64,000 bases of DNA from positions 62,713,244 through 62,777,243 of the forward strand of contig OZ035961.1 in assembly GCA_964034945.1 (NCBI GenBank), read 5' to 3'. Below are positions 1-10,351 of the stretch, piece after piece. Each line of letters begins with the position of its first letter. The first letter of the stretch is position 1. The translations under genes and the position numbers were made by a program. Under the pieces are notes generated by a model. That model was given only the letters and a program-made list of their open reading frames with translations, was not told the origin of the DNA and ran no database searches. The stretch comes from Chrysopilus asiliformis (Eukaryota; Arthropoda; Insecta; Diptera; Rhagionidae).

Positions 1-1
1 A

Positions 2-2668
2 ATTGTGAAAAAACATATGATTCACGGACCATGTGGACCCCACAACCCTCATTCGCCATGCATGAAAGATGGAAAATGCACCAAAAATTATCCACGTCAG
101 ATGCTCCAAGAAACGCAAACTGGTGGCGATGGTTATCCGCTGTACAGACGACGAAAACCAGATGATGGGGGACACACAGCAACTATAAAAATCAATAATG
201 TTGATTTTGAAATTGATAATCAATGGATTGTGCCCTACTCTCCAATTCTTTCGAAATCATTCAATGCGCATATCAACGTGGAGGCCTGCAATTCGGTTAA
301 ATCTATCAAATACATATGTAAATATGTTAATAAAGGCAGCGATATGGCAGTTTTCGGACTTGCGAATCCCAACGCACCCGTCAATGAAGTCGAACAATTT
401 CAAATGGGACGTTATATTAGCAGTATAGAAGCTGTATGGAGAATTCTTGGTTTCGACATTCATGAACACTTTCCTGCTGTCCTCCATCTCAGTGTTCACT
501 TGGAAAACGGTCAACGAGTCTACTTCACGGAAGAAAATGCACCCCAGAGAGCTGCAGATCCACCAAACACAACATTGACCGCTTTTTTCCAATTGTGTGC
601 AACTGACGAATTCGCAAAAACGTTGCTATATCACGAAGTTCCCAACTATTACACTTGGAATCAATCGACGAAGATATTTTGCAGAAGAAAACGAGGCGCC
701 AGGCATTCTTCGATAGCTGGCATATTTTCTACTGCCACATTGGGACGAGTATATACTGTTCATCCGAATAATGCTGAATGCTACTATTTGCGAATGCTGC
801 TTCACGTGGTGAAAGGACCAACATCGTTTCAAGCAATCAAAACCATTGATGGTCAAGTGTGTCAGACATACAGAGAAGCATGTTTCAAACTTGGTTTGCT
901 TGAAAATGATCAACATTGGGACAATACATTGACAGAAGCATCTGAAACACGTAATGCTCATCAAATACGAACTCTGTTCTCCATAATTTTGACAACCTAT
1001 GCGCCTTCTGGTCCCAAAGATCTATGGCAAAAACACAAAGAGAGTATGAGCGAAGACATACTTCTCCGAGCACGCAGAAACAATCCCGGTCTGGATGTAC
1101 AGTATTCGGAAGACATTTTCAATGAAGCACTGATATCACTTGAGAATATGTGTATGTCGATTAACAACAAAATCCTCAATCAGCTTGGACTATTTTCACC
1201 GGTACGTGACAGAAACGATGTTGTCGATAGAGACGTATTGCGAGAAAAACAATATGACGTCGATGCGCTACAAGTTTATGTTGATGCTCAGAAAAGGCGC
1301 TTAACAAACGATCAACGACTTGCGTACGATACAGTTATGGAGCATGTACGAGGCGGAAATGGTGGACTTCTTTTTCTTGATGCACCAGGAGGCACAGGAA
1401 AAACCTTTCTTCTCAATTTGATACTCGCCGAAATTCGAATGAAGCATGAGATTGCTCTGGCTGTGGCATCATCTGGGATTGCAGCAACGCTAATTGATGG
1501 AGGACGCACGGCGCATTCGGCTCTCAAGCTACCATTGAATTTAAATCTAGCTGCAGATCCTCTTTGCAACATTGGAAAAACATCTGGGATGGCAACTGTA
1601 TTGAAAACATGCCAAATCATTATTTGGGATGAATGTACCATGGCCCATAAAAAAGGACTTGAGGCACTTGATCGTACTCTGCGAGATTTTCGAAGCGATC
1701 AACGTCAAATGGGCGGAGCTCTGATATTGCTCGCCGGTGATTTCCGTCAAACTTTGCCCATCATTCCAAGATCAACACCAGCAGACGAGCTGAACGCATG
1801 TCTGAAGAATTCGGCTCTCTGGCGACATGTGAAGAAAATCACACTGTCGACCAATATGCGTGTGCATTTATTTGGAGATGTTTCTGCACAAACATTTGCT
1901 AAGCAACTTTTGGATATGGGCGACGGCAAACTTCCAGTTATTCCTGAAACACAGGAGATATCGTTCCCACTGAATTTCTGTCAATTTCAGTCATCAATTG
2001 AAGATCTTGAAAATAAGGTTTTCCCGAACATCGCCAACAATTTCAGGAATCACGATTGGCTATGCGAGCGAGCTATCTTAGCTCCAAAGAATGATGACGT
2101 CAATCGAATTAATAATAACATTCAATTAAAAATTCCTGGTACGGTTACGAAATACAGATCCATTGACACAGTTACAGAAGAGGATCAAGCTGTTAATTAT
2201 CCAGTAGAATTTCTCCATTCATTGGAGCCTGCTGGAATGCCACCGCACATATTGACATTGAAAGTTGGCTCACCAATACTGCTCCTTCGGAATCTCAACA
2301 CGCCAAAGTTGTGCAACGGAACTAGACTTTCCGTTAAAAAACTGATGCCGAATGTAATTGGAGCAACAATTATTAACGACAAATGTAAAGGAGAAGATGT
2401 GCTGATTCCGCGCATTCCAATGATTCCCACTGATTTGCCCTTCTCATTTAAACGACTACAGTTTCCTGTGCGTCTTGCTTTCGCGATGACAATAAACAAA
2501 GCTCAAGGGCAGTCACTGCGCGTTGCCGGATTAAATTTAGAAAAGCCATGTTTTTCGCATGGTCAACTATATGTTGCTTGCTCCAGAGTAGGAACTCCAA
2601 AAACTTTGTACATCTATGCACCAAATCAGAAAACCAAAAATATTGTTTATCCCCTCGCGTTACGCTAA
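2..2668 (+). CDS. Helitron Rep/helicase, C-terminal part (5' end outside window)
   Basis: The frame is open from the first bases, so the N-terminal zinc-finger and HUH nuclease part lies outside the window. About residues 1-115 are the end of the Rep domain: GPCG and CTKNYP motifs, then KYICKYVNKG, which resembles the two-tyrosine (Y2) site of Helitron Rep. From about residue 430 a PIF1-type SF1B helicase follows: Walker A APGGTGKTFLLN (near 460), Walker B IIWDECTM (near 538), AGDFRQTLPIIPR (near 577) and AMTINKAQGQSL (near 827), then YVACSRV. It ends at a TAA without an endonuclease extension, as in canonical Helitrons and unlike the Helentron protein at 10.4-16.8 kb. In this family Rep nicks and the helicase unwinds during rolling-circle-like transposition. 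No internal stop is visible over 888 codons, so this part is well preserved. Confidence 0.9.
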   Translation: MVKKHMIHGPCGPHNPHSPCMKDGKCTKNYPRQMLQETQTGGDGYPLYRRRKPDDGGHTATIKINNVDFEIDNQWIVPYSPILSKSFNAHINVEACNSVKSIKYICKYVNKGSDMAVFGLANPNAPVNEVEQFQMGRYISSIEAVWRILGFDIHEHFPAVLHLSVHLENGQRVYFTEENAPQRAADPPNTTLTAFFQLCATDEFAKTLLYHEVPNYYTWNQSTKIFCRRKRGARHSSIAGIFSTATLGRVYTVHPNNAECYYLRMLLHVVKGPTSFQAIKTIDGQVCQTYREACFKLGLLENDQHWDNTLTEASETRNAHQIRTLFSIILTTYAPSGPKDLWQKHKESMSEDILLRARRNNPGLDVQYSEDIFNEALISLENMCMSINNKILNQLGLFSPVRDRNDVVDRDVLREKQYDVDALQVYVDAQKRRLTNDQRLAYDTVMEHVRGGNGGLLFLDAPGGTGKTFLLNLILAEIRMKHEIALAVASSGIAATLIDGGRTAHSALKLPLNLNLAADPLCNIGKTSGMATVLKTCQIIIWDECTMAHKKGLEALDRTLRDFRSDQRQMGGALILLAGDFRQTLPIIPRSTPADELNACLKNSALWRHVKKITLSTNMRVHLFGDVSAQTFAKQLLDMGDGKLPVIPETQEISFPLNFCQFQSSIEDLENKVFPNIANNFRNHDWLCERAILAPKNDDVNRINNNIQLKIPGTVTKYRSIDTVTEEDQAVNYPVEFLHSLEPAGMPPHILTLKVGSPILLLRNLNTPKLCNGTRLSVKKLMPNVIGATIINDKCKGEDVLIPRIPMIPTDLPFSFKRLQFPVRLAFAMTINKAQGQSLRVAGLNLEKPCFSHGQLYVACSRVGTPKTLYIYAPNQKTKNIVYPLALR

Positions 2669-2820
2669 ATGTTAGCATTAGTTTAAATTATTTTAAGTTT
2701 GTACAATTATATAGCGTCTGGAATAGTCAAAAATATTGTTAATTCAAGTTAATTATTTGAAAAATGTATATAGTTCATCATCAATTTATACCAATAAAAA
2801 TAATAGATTCTTATCTGTAT
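2669..2820 (+). other. 3' flank of the Helitron ORF with an AATAAA signal
   Basis: AT-rich non-coding sequence following the helicase stop codon. AATAAA lies at 2793-2798, a plausible poly(A) signal for the ORF upstream. I could not find a convincing Helitron 3' end (hairpin followed by CTRR) before the palindrome at 2821, so the element boundary is unresolved. Confidence 0.4.
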
Positions 2821-2985
2821 GACCCCGTTCACATTGGTTGAAATAGTCCGCCTAATTCTGACAGAAACTAGCAACATTTAGGCAAGGTGAGGAAGTGGGA
2901 CTGAGCCCCACTTCCTCACCTTGCCTAAATGTTGCTAGTTTCTGTCAGAATTAGGCGGACTATTTCAACCAATGTGAACGGGGTC
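2821..2985. repeat. Perfect 79-bp inverted repeat with 7-nt loop
   Basis: Arms 2821-2899 and 2907-2985 are exact reverse complements as far as I could check by pairing; the loop is ACTGAGC. TAT lies directly outside both ends, possibly a 3-bp target duplication. No coding potential was seen. It may be a very young foldback MITE or a hairpin-type assembly artefact. Confidence 0.9.
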
Positions 2986-3110
2986 TATGAGCCATCTTTC
3001 ATTCTCCCACATTTTCCTACAACGAATTATAGATTCTAGATTACATACAAATCATCCATGTTTATTTTTACATCGGTAAATAAGTATACACAGGCAGGAC
3101 AATCTATATA

Positions 3111-3709
3111 CAGTGTGTTAAGAAAGTTTCGCACCATTCCACGCATTTGATAAAAAATTGAACTCACCTATCTTCAGACAAGGATTAAAAAAATGATTAG
3201 TAATCCTGGTAAGGACACAATAGTTGCGTTTTTTTAATGTTCTAGAACACGGAACATTAAAAAAACGATCCAGAGTAAGTGGGAAATTTCATTGAGTTCG
3301 AATGGCAACTAACTTCATGTTGGTTACATCAGTAGGCCGTTACTGCTATATTTTCTTGATATAATCACGATTCGCTATCTCCCATGATTAAAACTATTTC
3401 GCTGTCGAACAGAACCAACAAACCACCAACACAAAATCCTCAATTGAGAATAAAATGTCAGATTTATTATGTTGAAGTTAGCAGCATTTCATTACCGTAC
3501 ATTACCGTATAAAATTTCCCTTTGTTCCAAGCGCTGTTCGAGTTGAAAAGGTGGTGCAGGATTTTGTATGGAAAGCTTGTTCTGAACTGCTTCAGAACAT
3601 TAAAAAAACGCAACTAATATTATTATAAATTTCAAAAATTAAAATATGATTCAAAACTTTCTGAATGTTGATTTTTTTCATAATGGTGCGAAACTTTCTT
3701 AACACACTG
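3111..3709. mobile_element. Mariner/Tc1-type MITE (599 bp)
   Basis: Terminal inverted repeats of about 28 bp begin CAGTGTGTTAAGAAAGTTTC on both strands. TA flanks both ends (3109-3110 and 3710-3711), the target duplication of IS630-Tc1-mariner elements. The interior has no transposase reading frame. It inserted into the TATATA run at the 5' end of the family B Helitron. Confidence 0.85.
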
Positions 3710-3726
3710 TATATATAAAAATTAAT

Positions 3727-3838
3727 GTTTGTCTGTCTGTATATCTGTCTGTGTAGGTCTGTCTGTTTATCTGTCTGTATGTATGTCTGTCTGTATGTAT
3801 GTCTGTATGTCTGTCTTTATGTCTGCCTGTATGTCTGT
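3727..3838 (+). repeat. GTCTG/GTATG microsatellite in Helitron head
   Basis: Imperfect tetranucleotide repeat mixing GTCT and GTAT. Such a GTCY tract is a regular internal part of dipteran mini-me/DINE-like Helitron derivatives. Confidence 0.85.
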
Positions 3839-3989
3839 ACGATATTACTAAACTTAAAAACTACTGGACCGATTTTTACGCGGTTCTTTGCAAAATGATG
3901 TGCGTTGTCAGGAGCAAGGTTTTAGCTATGTTAAATTTTCAAAATTCTAAACGGACCCAAACAGCATCGAAAAGTACGGGAACATGAGA

Positions 3990-4966
3990 TTTGTTCTTTG
4001 CGACTTGAAAGAGTAGAAATTTACACAATCGGGATTAAAAATTTACACCTATAATTCACATCCGCGTAAAAGAAGCGAAAGAAGTGACGAGCACGATCTT
4101 TGGGGCAACATTCGCTTCATGAAAATCCTGCGGCGATAGAGCAGCATTTGATGGTTTTCGGGCCGAAATAGTGATTGGCTGTGGAGCCTGAACGTCAGTT
4201 TAATTTTGAAGAAGCGTGTGATGGAAAAAGTGACGAAACTGCTACCACTAAAGTTTCATTAAAGCTCCCCGTCTGAGAAACACCAAAAAAAATTGATGCC
4301 TTCAGCCGCCATATTTCTCACTGACATTTGATGGAAACGATTTCGTTTCGAGAATTAAATTTCTTATTTCAGGCGAATGACTGAAGGATATTGCATAAAA
4401 AGTGGATAGCATACATTTTTGAAACAGCATAATTTTATTGGCATCAAAATTTCATTGCAAAAGAAAAAAAAATTTTACCGATAAAATAAAATTAAAGAAA
4501 TTTTTGATTAAAAACAAAATAATTTGAAGGCCCATTAAAATCTGTTTAAATTTCAGATCCAATATTGTCGAAAATTTTTAATGGCAATTAAAATCACGAC
4601 ATGAAGAAAAGTCCATTATAAAATAACACTCCACAAAAGTTTCCATTAATTTGTCGCCATTAGATTTTTCTCGTTCGTCTTCTGCTTACGTTTTTATTTG
4701 TTCATCTCTGTTTACTAGCAAGCATTCGAGGGAGAAAGAAAACCCGCTCGATGATTTGTGTAATTGTGTGATATAATGCCGTCAGATGACGCTCGCGCAT
4801 GAGGCTACTAATTACGTCCCTGTCGTTATAATTGCGACGTAGCAAACCGCAGAAAAGTGTTCCCCACTATGTGTGTCGTTGCGCGTCTCATACGCACAAC
4901 TAGATACGTATTTGCGACATAAATTGCTTATCGCCGTGATCTGCATGGTGACGAACTATGGGGATA
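3990..4966. other. Gene-free interior of family B copy 1
   Basis: About 1 kb of AT-rich sequence between the Helitron head and tail. I see no coding frame, no tandem 122-bp units and no recognisable inserted element. It may be captured or substituted sequence within the Helitron. Confidence 0.4.
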
Positions 4967-5113
4967 AACATCATATTTGCTGCCTAAAATGCTATTTGGG
5001 GAAGGTCCTGTAAGGATAACATTTTTTCCCAAAACTTTTAAAGTTATTTATGGTTTTTTGGCATTCTAAAATTTATACAAAAAACTTTTAGCTGCCAACG
5101 TAGGGTCTGCTAG

Positions 5114-5378
5114 TTATATTATAAAAATATGAAACCGAATATCTCAAAAACGGTGCATCTTATCAAAAAAGTGCAAGAACAAAAGTTATTTAGGATATGA
5201 TTCTACATAAAACTCCGATACAAAAAAAAATTGTGATTGGAATAAATTAAAAGAAAATTTAATTAGAAAGTTTGACTTCAAACTGGAATTTTGATACAAC
5301 TGTTCGCCGTTCACTTAAATCACCATAAGGATTTTCAATAATTGCCAGATTGGCAATTATAGCTTTTGTTGTGTTTTA
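5114..5378 (+). mobile_element. HINE, short deletion derivative
   Basis: The 3' half of the HINE family: from GAATATCTCAAAAACGG to the terminal hairpin (ATTGCCAGATTGGCAAT) and GTTGTGTTT. The head and GTCY tract are missing, and a trace of the head (ATATGAAACC) is joined directly to GAATATCTC. The same internal junction occurs in the copy at 51036-51849, so this is a subfamily and not a random truncation. Confidence 0.75.
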
Positions 5379-5385
5379 AATAAAA

Positions 5386-5460
5386 AACTTAAATATCTAT
5401 TGGCGATCGTTGTAGGCGGATCCACGTCTTCTGGCCGTCTCTACGAGACAGACACCTTGC
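5386..5460 (+). repeat. Repeat C, copy 1
   Basis: A 75-bp segment containing GGCGATCGTTGTAGGCGG and GGCCGTCTCTACGAGACAG. Near-identical copies lie at 27661-27750 and, inverted, at 50919-51020. On the minus strand it reads GVCLVETARRRGSAYNDRQ then stop, so it may be the end of an unidentified element's ORF. Copies 1 and 3 both adjoin a short HINE. Confidence 0.6.
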
Positions 5461-5539
5461 TTTTTTTTAAAACTTGCTTTACTATATTTCAAGGATCTGC
5501 GGCTTCAAATCTTTGGTGCGCGTAACCTATTTGATGAAG

Positions 5540-6990
5540 TCTTCCGATAACCCGTTTGCTACAACTTAACACTCGCGACTAGCTACCGAGACTTGAGGGT
5601 TGACAATTGGAGAGTATCCCCTAAGCACTCCTTTTCGGATCATGCTAGGATACTCTTCGGTGTTGACTTCTCAAAGGAGGTACCTGAACATTACAGGAAC
5701 GCTAGAAGAACCGACTGGATTAAATTCTCAGAGGAAATAAGGCGGGATACAGTCGGTCCGAATGGACCCACACCCCTCACATCTTCTTCCATTGAGAAAG
5801 TAGTAGGGAAAATTAAACACGGACTTACTCAAGCCTTTAACGCTTCCTGTCTGGTAACACGCAGTACCAAAAGCTCGACCACCCCATAGTGGAGTGGAGA
5901 TCTACGCCAACCGTATTCTTGGAAAAAAAATACGGAAGAGAGAATAAACAAAGCGTTGTGCGCGTTTTACGCATGTAAAAAAATGATTGGCAAGAATTGG
6001 GGCACATCACCGCGCATTACCCATTGGTTATACACAGCGGTGGTCAGACCCATTTTCACTTACGGATGCCTGGTTTGGTGGCCGACCATGAGGGTCAACT
6101 GCCGATATCAAACCCTTAACAAAGTACAAAGACTAGCGGCGCTAGGAATCACCGGTGCGGTTAGATCAACACCAACAGCGGGAATGGAAGCACTACTGCA
6201 CCTCATTCCCCTGAATGACTACACGAGGTGCACGGCTGCTAAGAGTGCACTAAGGCTCAGAGAGTCCGGCCTCTGGAAGCACAGTACCTTCGGTCATAAT
6301 AGCATCCTTAAAAGTGATGAATGGGGTATCCCGGACTCTACGGATTACTGTATACCTCACCTGAATACGAATGTGAACTTCTCAGTTTTGATTCCCGAAT
6401 GGAGGCCTTGGGACCTCAACAGTGTCATAGACGAGCAAGAAGTCTCGGTTTACACTGATGGATCCAAAACCTTGGCCTCCAAAAGAGCTACAAACTGCCT
6501 GACGAGAGCATTTCAAGCTGAGGTCTATGCCATTAGAGTGGCTGCAAGCTTGATAATGACGAGAGAACTACCCAGAACAAGGGTTACAATCTACGCCGAC
6601 AGTCAGGCAGCAATCAAGACACTGGATTCGTCGACGATAAAGTCAAAGACCGTGTCTAACTGCCGCAGAGCACTTAATCAACTTGAGCACTTAATCAACT
6701 TGGCCTGTGGTGACGAGGAGGAGCCGGAGACCGTTAAACACTTACTCTGTGAGTGTCCAGCCCTACAAGCACGCCGATATGGGACGCTTGGGGCCAGATT
6801 TTATAGTAGCCTGACGGAGCTTGGCAACCACCCACTCGAGGATGCTGAGCTTCGTCAACAAGTCGGGCTGGTTCAAATAGGATCAGCTAGTTTTGATGAA
6901 AGGTATTATGAGTACTGAAGACATCACAATGGGCCTGTAGGCCTCCGAGTGTAGCGCTGTGCTCACGCCTGGGCGCGCGCGGTCTTAACC
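5540..6990 (+). pseudogene. I-superfamily LINE, RT C-terminus plus RNase H, broken
   Basis: Two main frames, 5593-5889 and 5956-6918. The first resembles the linker before the RT domain (SDHARILFGVD, then NARRTDWIKFSEEI). The second starts in the post-RT thumb (VVRPIFTYGCLVWWP) and runs into RNase H: VYTDGSK, QAEVYAIRVAA and YADSQAAIK carry the expected D, E, D. It ends with a CCHC-like tail (KHLLCECPALQARRYG). The palm domain with the catalytic YADD is deleted between the two, so the copy is dead. The 3' end finishes in CTTAACCTAACCTAA near 6985. RNase H after RT is typical of I, LOA and related clades; the clade is not resolved. Confidence 0.75.
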
Positions 6991-6999
6991 TAACCTAAG

Positions 7000-7990
7000 A
7001 CGTCGAAAAATTCCCGAAGATGTTGCTTTTTGATGATGCAAAAGGTGTCATCAAGGTACCGACGAAAAAACTTCGCTTTGTGGATCGTTCGAGTTAACCT
7101 TTTATCTGGCCTCTGTCACATGGTTACAATCTGTAATTTTGTATTTAGAACTCTCTGAATGGTAAATTTCAACTCTCAATGAATTGTGATCGTTCTGTAA
7201 CATTCCGGTACAGCCTTGTATTTGTTAGTAATTTATTACATGAGGCAAAGACTTATATTATTAAATTGTTGCTGCTCCCATAAAATTTTTAACACATACA
7301 AGTCTTTGCCTCATGTACGGATAAAAAACGCATGTGCCGGAATGTTGCAGAAATTCATTGAAAGTTGAAATTTGCCATTGAGACAAACAGTTATGATTCA
7401 TAAATGCATCTACGGTTAACGGAGAGATAGCGGATCTCATGGCTACATTATATCTCTGGAGATAAAATCTGCCGTTAAACAAGAAGTAACCCAATTTCAA
7501 ACAAAAGTCCAGTAGAATCATATATCTCTTGTCAAAAGTTTAGATTTGATCCATTCGATACTACCTCCTATTGGCCCGCTTGTGAACAGCGACACAACAT
7601 CAAAACTCACCATTACTTTGTCTGGGTCCACCGTAAAATCCTTTAGAAGGATCCATAAAGTGTCGCGATTATTTTATAAGGTGGTTTAAATTTTTTTAGT
7701 AGGGGCGATAATACTATCGTGAGGAATTTTTCCAGTCGCATTGGCCTTATCAACTGTTAAAACGATTATACTATTATCCTTGTGTATAATAACGACAGTG
7801 TCTTGTCGAATAATAACAGCAATATCCGCTGGAAGCTTGTATTTCTGGACAAGTCGGACGGAAAACATTTTAGGTCAATCGTTCTTTTTGGTGCATCCTA
7901 GGAGAACAAAATCTAGAACTTCATTTGTAGTCAATTGACTGGACTTTAAGTTTCTCGCAGACAGAAGTTTTTCTTGTTAGTTTATCCGTT
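7000..7990 (-). pseudogene. Penelope-like element RT fragment, rearranged
   Basis: Minus-strand translations give, in order, VLTVDKANATG (near 7760), VMVSFDVVSLF (near 7600, motif A), YFLFNGRFYLQ followed by a degenerate MRSAISPL (near 7450), and RRYLDDTFCIIKK (near 7050, motif C). This order and wording match Penelope-like RTs (SFDVVSLF, FNGKFY, MGSPLSP, YVDDTF). Several frameshifts are present and the GIY-YIG endonuclease is not seen. Between motifs B and C a stretch of about 100 bp is present twice in opposite orientation (about 7150-7258 against 7300-7385). Confidence 0.65.
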
Positions 7991-8155
7991 TAAGATATAT
8001 GAGGTGATAAACTCAAAATGTTGGTTGTCGCAATACAAAATTGTATGAAAGGTCGAAAAATTTCGATATAGTCCAATAGTCATTTACCTTGATGATTTTT
8101 TTTTTCACTTTTAAAATATTAAAAGGACTCAAATAAAAAGATGAGTAAACAAATA

Positions 8156-9056
8156 CCAGGTGTGTCGGTAAGTCTTTTCCGGTTTTTCTAACAGATGTCG
8201 CTAGCCATAAGTATGCAGTGTTATGACTTGTGACATATGTCATTTTATTCTACTGACATTAATCTTCAAAACTACACAAGTTACGTTCCGTCAAAATAAC
8301 AACGTCATAGCGTTAAAGCTGTTTGAAAATGTCAAGTTTTGTGCCTGAAAACGTGCATTCGCGGCACGCATTACTTTTTTTCTTTAATCAAAAGAAATTG
8401 GCCGCTGAAAGCCATCGTTTGCTGGTAGAGACTTACGGTGATCATTCCCCAACTATAAAAACATATGAAACGTGGTTTCGACAATTCAAAAGTGGTGATT
8501 TCAACATCCAGGACAAAAAACGTGTCTGGTGGGACCAGATTGGTGTCGTATATTATGAACTGTTGAAACCTGGAGAAACAGTTAATACTGATCGCTACCG
8601 ACAACAAATGATCAATTTGATCCATGAATTGATCAAAAAACGTCCGCAATACGCTGAAAGACATGGTAAGGTGATTTTGCAGCATGTCAACGCGCCGTCT
8701 CACACAGCAAAATCAGTCAAAGAAGTGTTCAAATCACTTGGATGCGAAGTATTACCGCACCCGCTGTACTCTCCAGACCTGGCTCCATCTGACTACTATA
8801 TTTTTGCATCGATGGGGCACGCGCTTGCAGAGCAGCACTTCGCCGATTTCGAAGAAGTGAAAAAATGGCTCGATGGGTGGTTTAGCTCGAAGGAGAAATA
8901 GTTATTTTGGGATGGCATCCATAAATTGCCTGGGAGATGGGTAAAATGTGTAAAATCAAATGGACAATACTTTGAATAAATAAATTTTAACTATCCATTG
9001 TAAATAACACGTTTTCGTTAGCGAAAAAACCGGAAAAGACTTACTGACACACCTGG
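8156..9056 (+). mobile_element. Mariner element, internally deleted (901 bp)
   Basis: TIRs of about 32 bp start CCAGGTGTGTC on both ends with one mismatch (CGG against CAG); TA flanks at 8154-8155 and 9057-9058. A full mariner is about 1.3 kb, so roughly 0.4 kb is missing from the interior, within the transposase. Confidence 0.9.
8329..8901 (+). pseudogene. Mariner transposase with internal deletion
   Basis: From the ATG at 8329 the N-terminal helix-turn-helix is present (HALLFFFNQKKLAAESHR ... YETWFRQFKSGDF), then the frame jumps at about residue 66 from DKKR to VWWDQIGVVYYELLKPGETV in the catalytic half. The first catalytic Asp lies in the missing part. The second is mutated: the usual HDNAPSH reads HVNAPSHTA. 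The third remains (YSPDLAPSDYYIF). The reading frame stayed open across the deletion, but the protein cannot be an active DD34D transposase. Confidence 0.88.
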
Positions 9057-9057
9057 T

Positions 9058-9410
9058 ATATTGTATAATAGGGTGGATCGCTTTTCTTTTTTCTCGGATT
9101 TCGGAAGGGCGGGGGGGGGGGGGGGGGTGGAAAAGTTGTGAATTGATATAAAAACAAATTGTGGAAAGTTTCAGCTCGATCGGAGGTCATCTTCAGTTTC
9201 CGCTTTTCGTTTAAAAATTTGGCGTATGCGCTAGGTGAATTTCTATGTATTTTACAAATTTTCGCTAATCACTTTTGCTGTGATCACCCTTTTTGTATTT
9301 TAATTTTTTTTTTGTTTTATATTTTTTTTTGGTTAATTTTTTTTCAAAATTTTATTTTGTTTTAATTTTTTCAAACTTTTTTTTTGTTTTAATTTTTTAA
9401 CACTAGATTG
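9058..9410 (+). repeat. Repeat X, forward arm
   Basis: Starts near AATAGGGTGGAT, contains a poly-G run (about 9111-9127), CTCGATCGGAGGTCAT and a T-rich tract, and ends TAACACTAGATTG directly against the LTR at 9411. A diverged inverted copy lies at 23067-23340. I see no coding. Confidence 0.6.
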
Positions 9411-9561
9411 TGTAGTGAATTTAATGTCAGCGCAGCAAAGAGGCGGTGGAATAATGTTGGGAGCAGCAAATATGCCTTAACTCCTTTACGAAGTAGCTAC
9501 TAGCTTATCTTCGCGGTCGATGGGAGCAGCGATATATCGCCTTAACTCCAGGTCCAAATAA
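9411..9561 (-). repeat. 3' LTR, outer part
   Basis: TGTAGTGAATTTAATG... to GGTCCAAATAA, essentially identical to the start of the other LTR at 22480-22628. It continues at 18837 on the far side of the Helentron. The joined host sequence (CCAAATAA plus AACAAATTAC) matches the uninterrupted LTR at 22621-22640. Confidence 0.9.
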
Positions 9562-9625
9562 AAACATAACAAAAGCTATAATTGCCAGCAATTATTGGAA
9601 ACCCGTATGGTGATTTCGGTGAACA
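9562..9625 (-). other. Helentron 3' terminus: hairpin and subterminal repeat
   Basis: On the minus strand: CACCATACGGGT, then the hairpin AATTGCTGGCAATT, then ATAGCTTTTGTTATGTTT at the end. The CACCATACGGGT block is the inverted partner of ACCCGTATGGTG at the 5' end. A hairpin close to the 3' end marks Helitron/Helentron termini. Confidence 0.85.
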
Positions 9626-10351
9626 TTTGTATCAAAATTCCACTTTGAAGTGAAATTTGTTTTTAAAAATTACTCTGTGTAATGTTTTATTACTCTATTC
9701 TTCATACTAATTTTGGTTTTCTAACTTACTATACATTATAAGTAATTATTTACAATATATTTTTTAATTACTGCGAATTAAACTTTCTCAGTCAACAAAA
9801 ACAATTTTTTTAGAGATGCATTGTTTTTGTAGTTCAGCAAGGGCACGGGAAGCCGAAAGTTATCTTGCCAGAATGGGAATTGGGAAAGGTTATGTTAGTT
9901 GGTAAAGGGAATTAATGTGAAATACAAAAGATTTTAGAAAAGGTGGAGAAAAAAGACATGAATTTGTTAAAATTGATAATATAGTTATATTATGAAAATA
10001 GATCTGTTGTATTTCTGCATATACATACATGTTATGTGAATTAACTTATGTACTACTAATACTATTTTTTTATTATTTTTTTATTTTGTGTTTTTTTACG
10101 TTACTACTACAATACTTGTTTCCCTACTTACAGTAAACTACATTCAATAAACTACTACCATACCAATAGATTTTTTTTGTAAAGTGTATTTGTCTGTTTG
10201 TTACCAATATATAAACTTGACTTCTATGTTTGTTTTAAAAGCAAAAAAAAAAAAACAAATAAAAAAATAAACTTTTATGACTAAAACATTAAAGGAACAG
10301 GAGCAACAACAAAGTTAAATTACACAAAGAATTTTGTAGGATTCTATTATA

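Larger units (their letters stand above)
3103..5113 (+). mobile_element. Non-autonomous Helitron, family B copy 1
   Basis: The 5' end starts TCTATATA after an A, is interrupted by a mariner MITE, then resumes TATATAAAAATTAATG. A GTCTG microsatellite and the family head (ACTGGACCGATTTTTACGCG near 3863) follow. The 3' end is the shared tail GGGTCTGCTAG at 5103-5113, followed by T. A-TC...CTAG-T is the canonical Helitron arrangement. Only fragments of the 122-bp unit remain near 3940 and 4990; the middle is unrelated sequence. Confidence 0.7.

Noticed and set aside
257..2678. Minus-strand ORFs within 257-2678
   Set aside because: Shadows of the Helitron helicase frame; none shows a domain.
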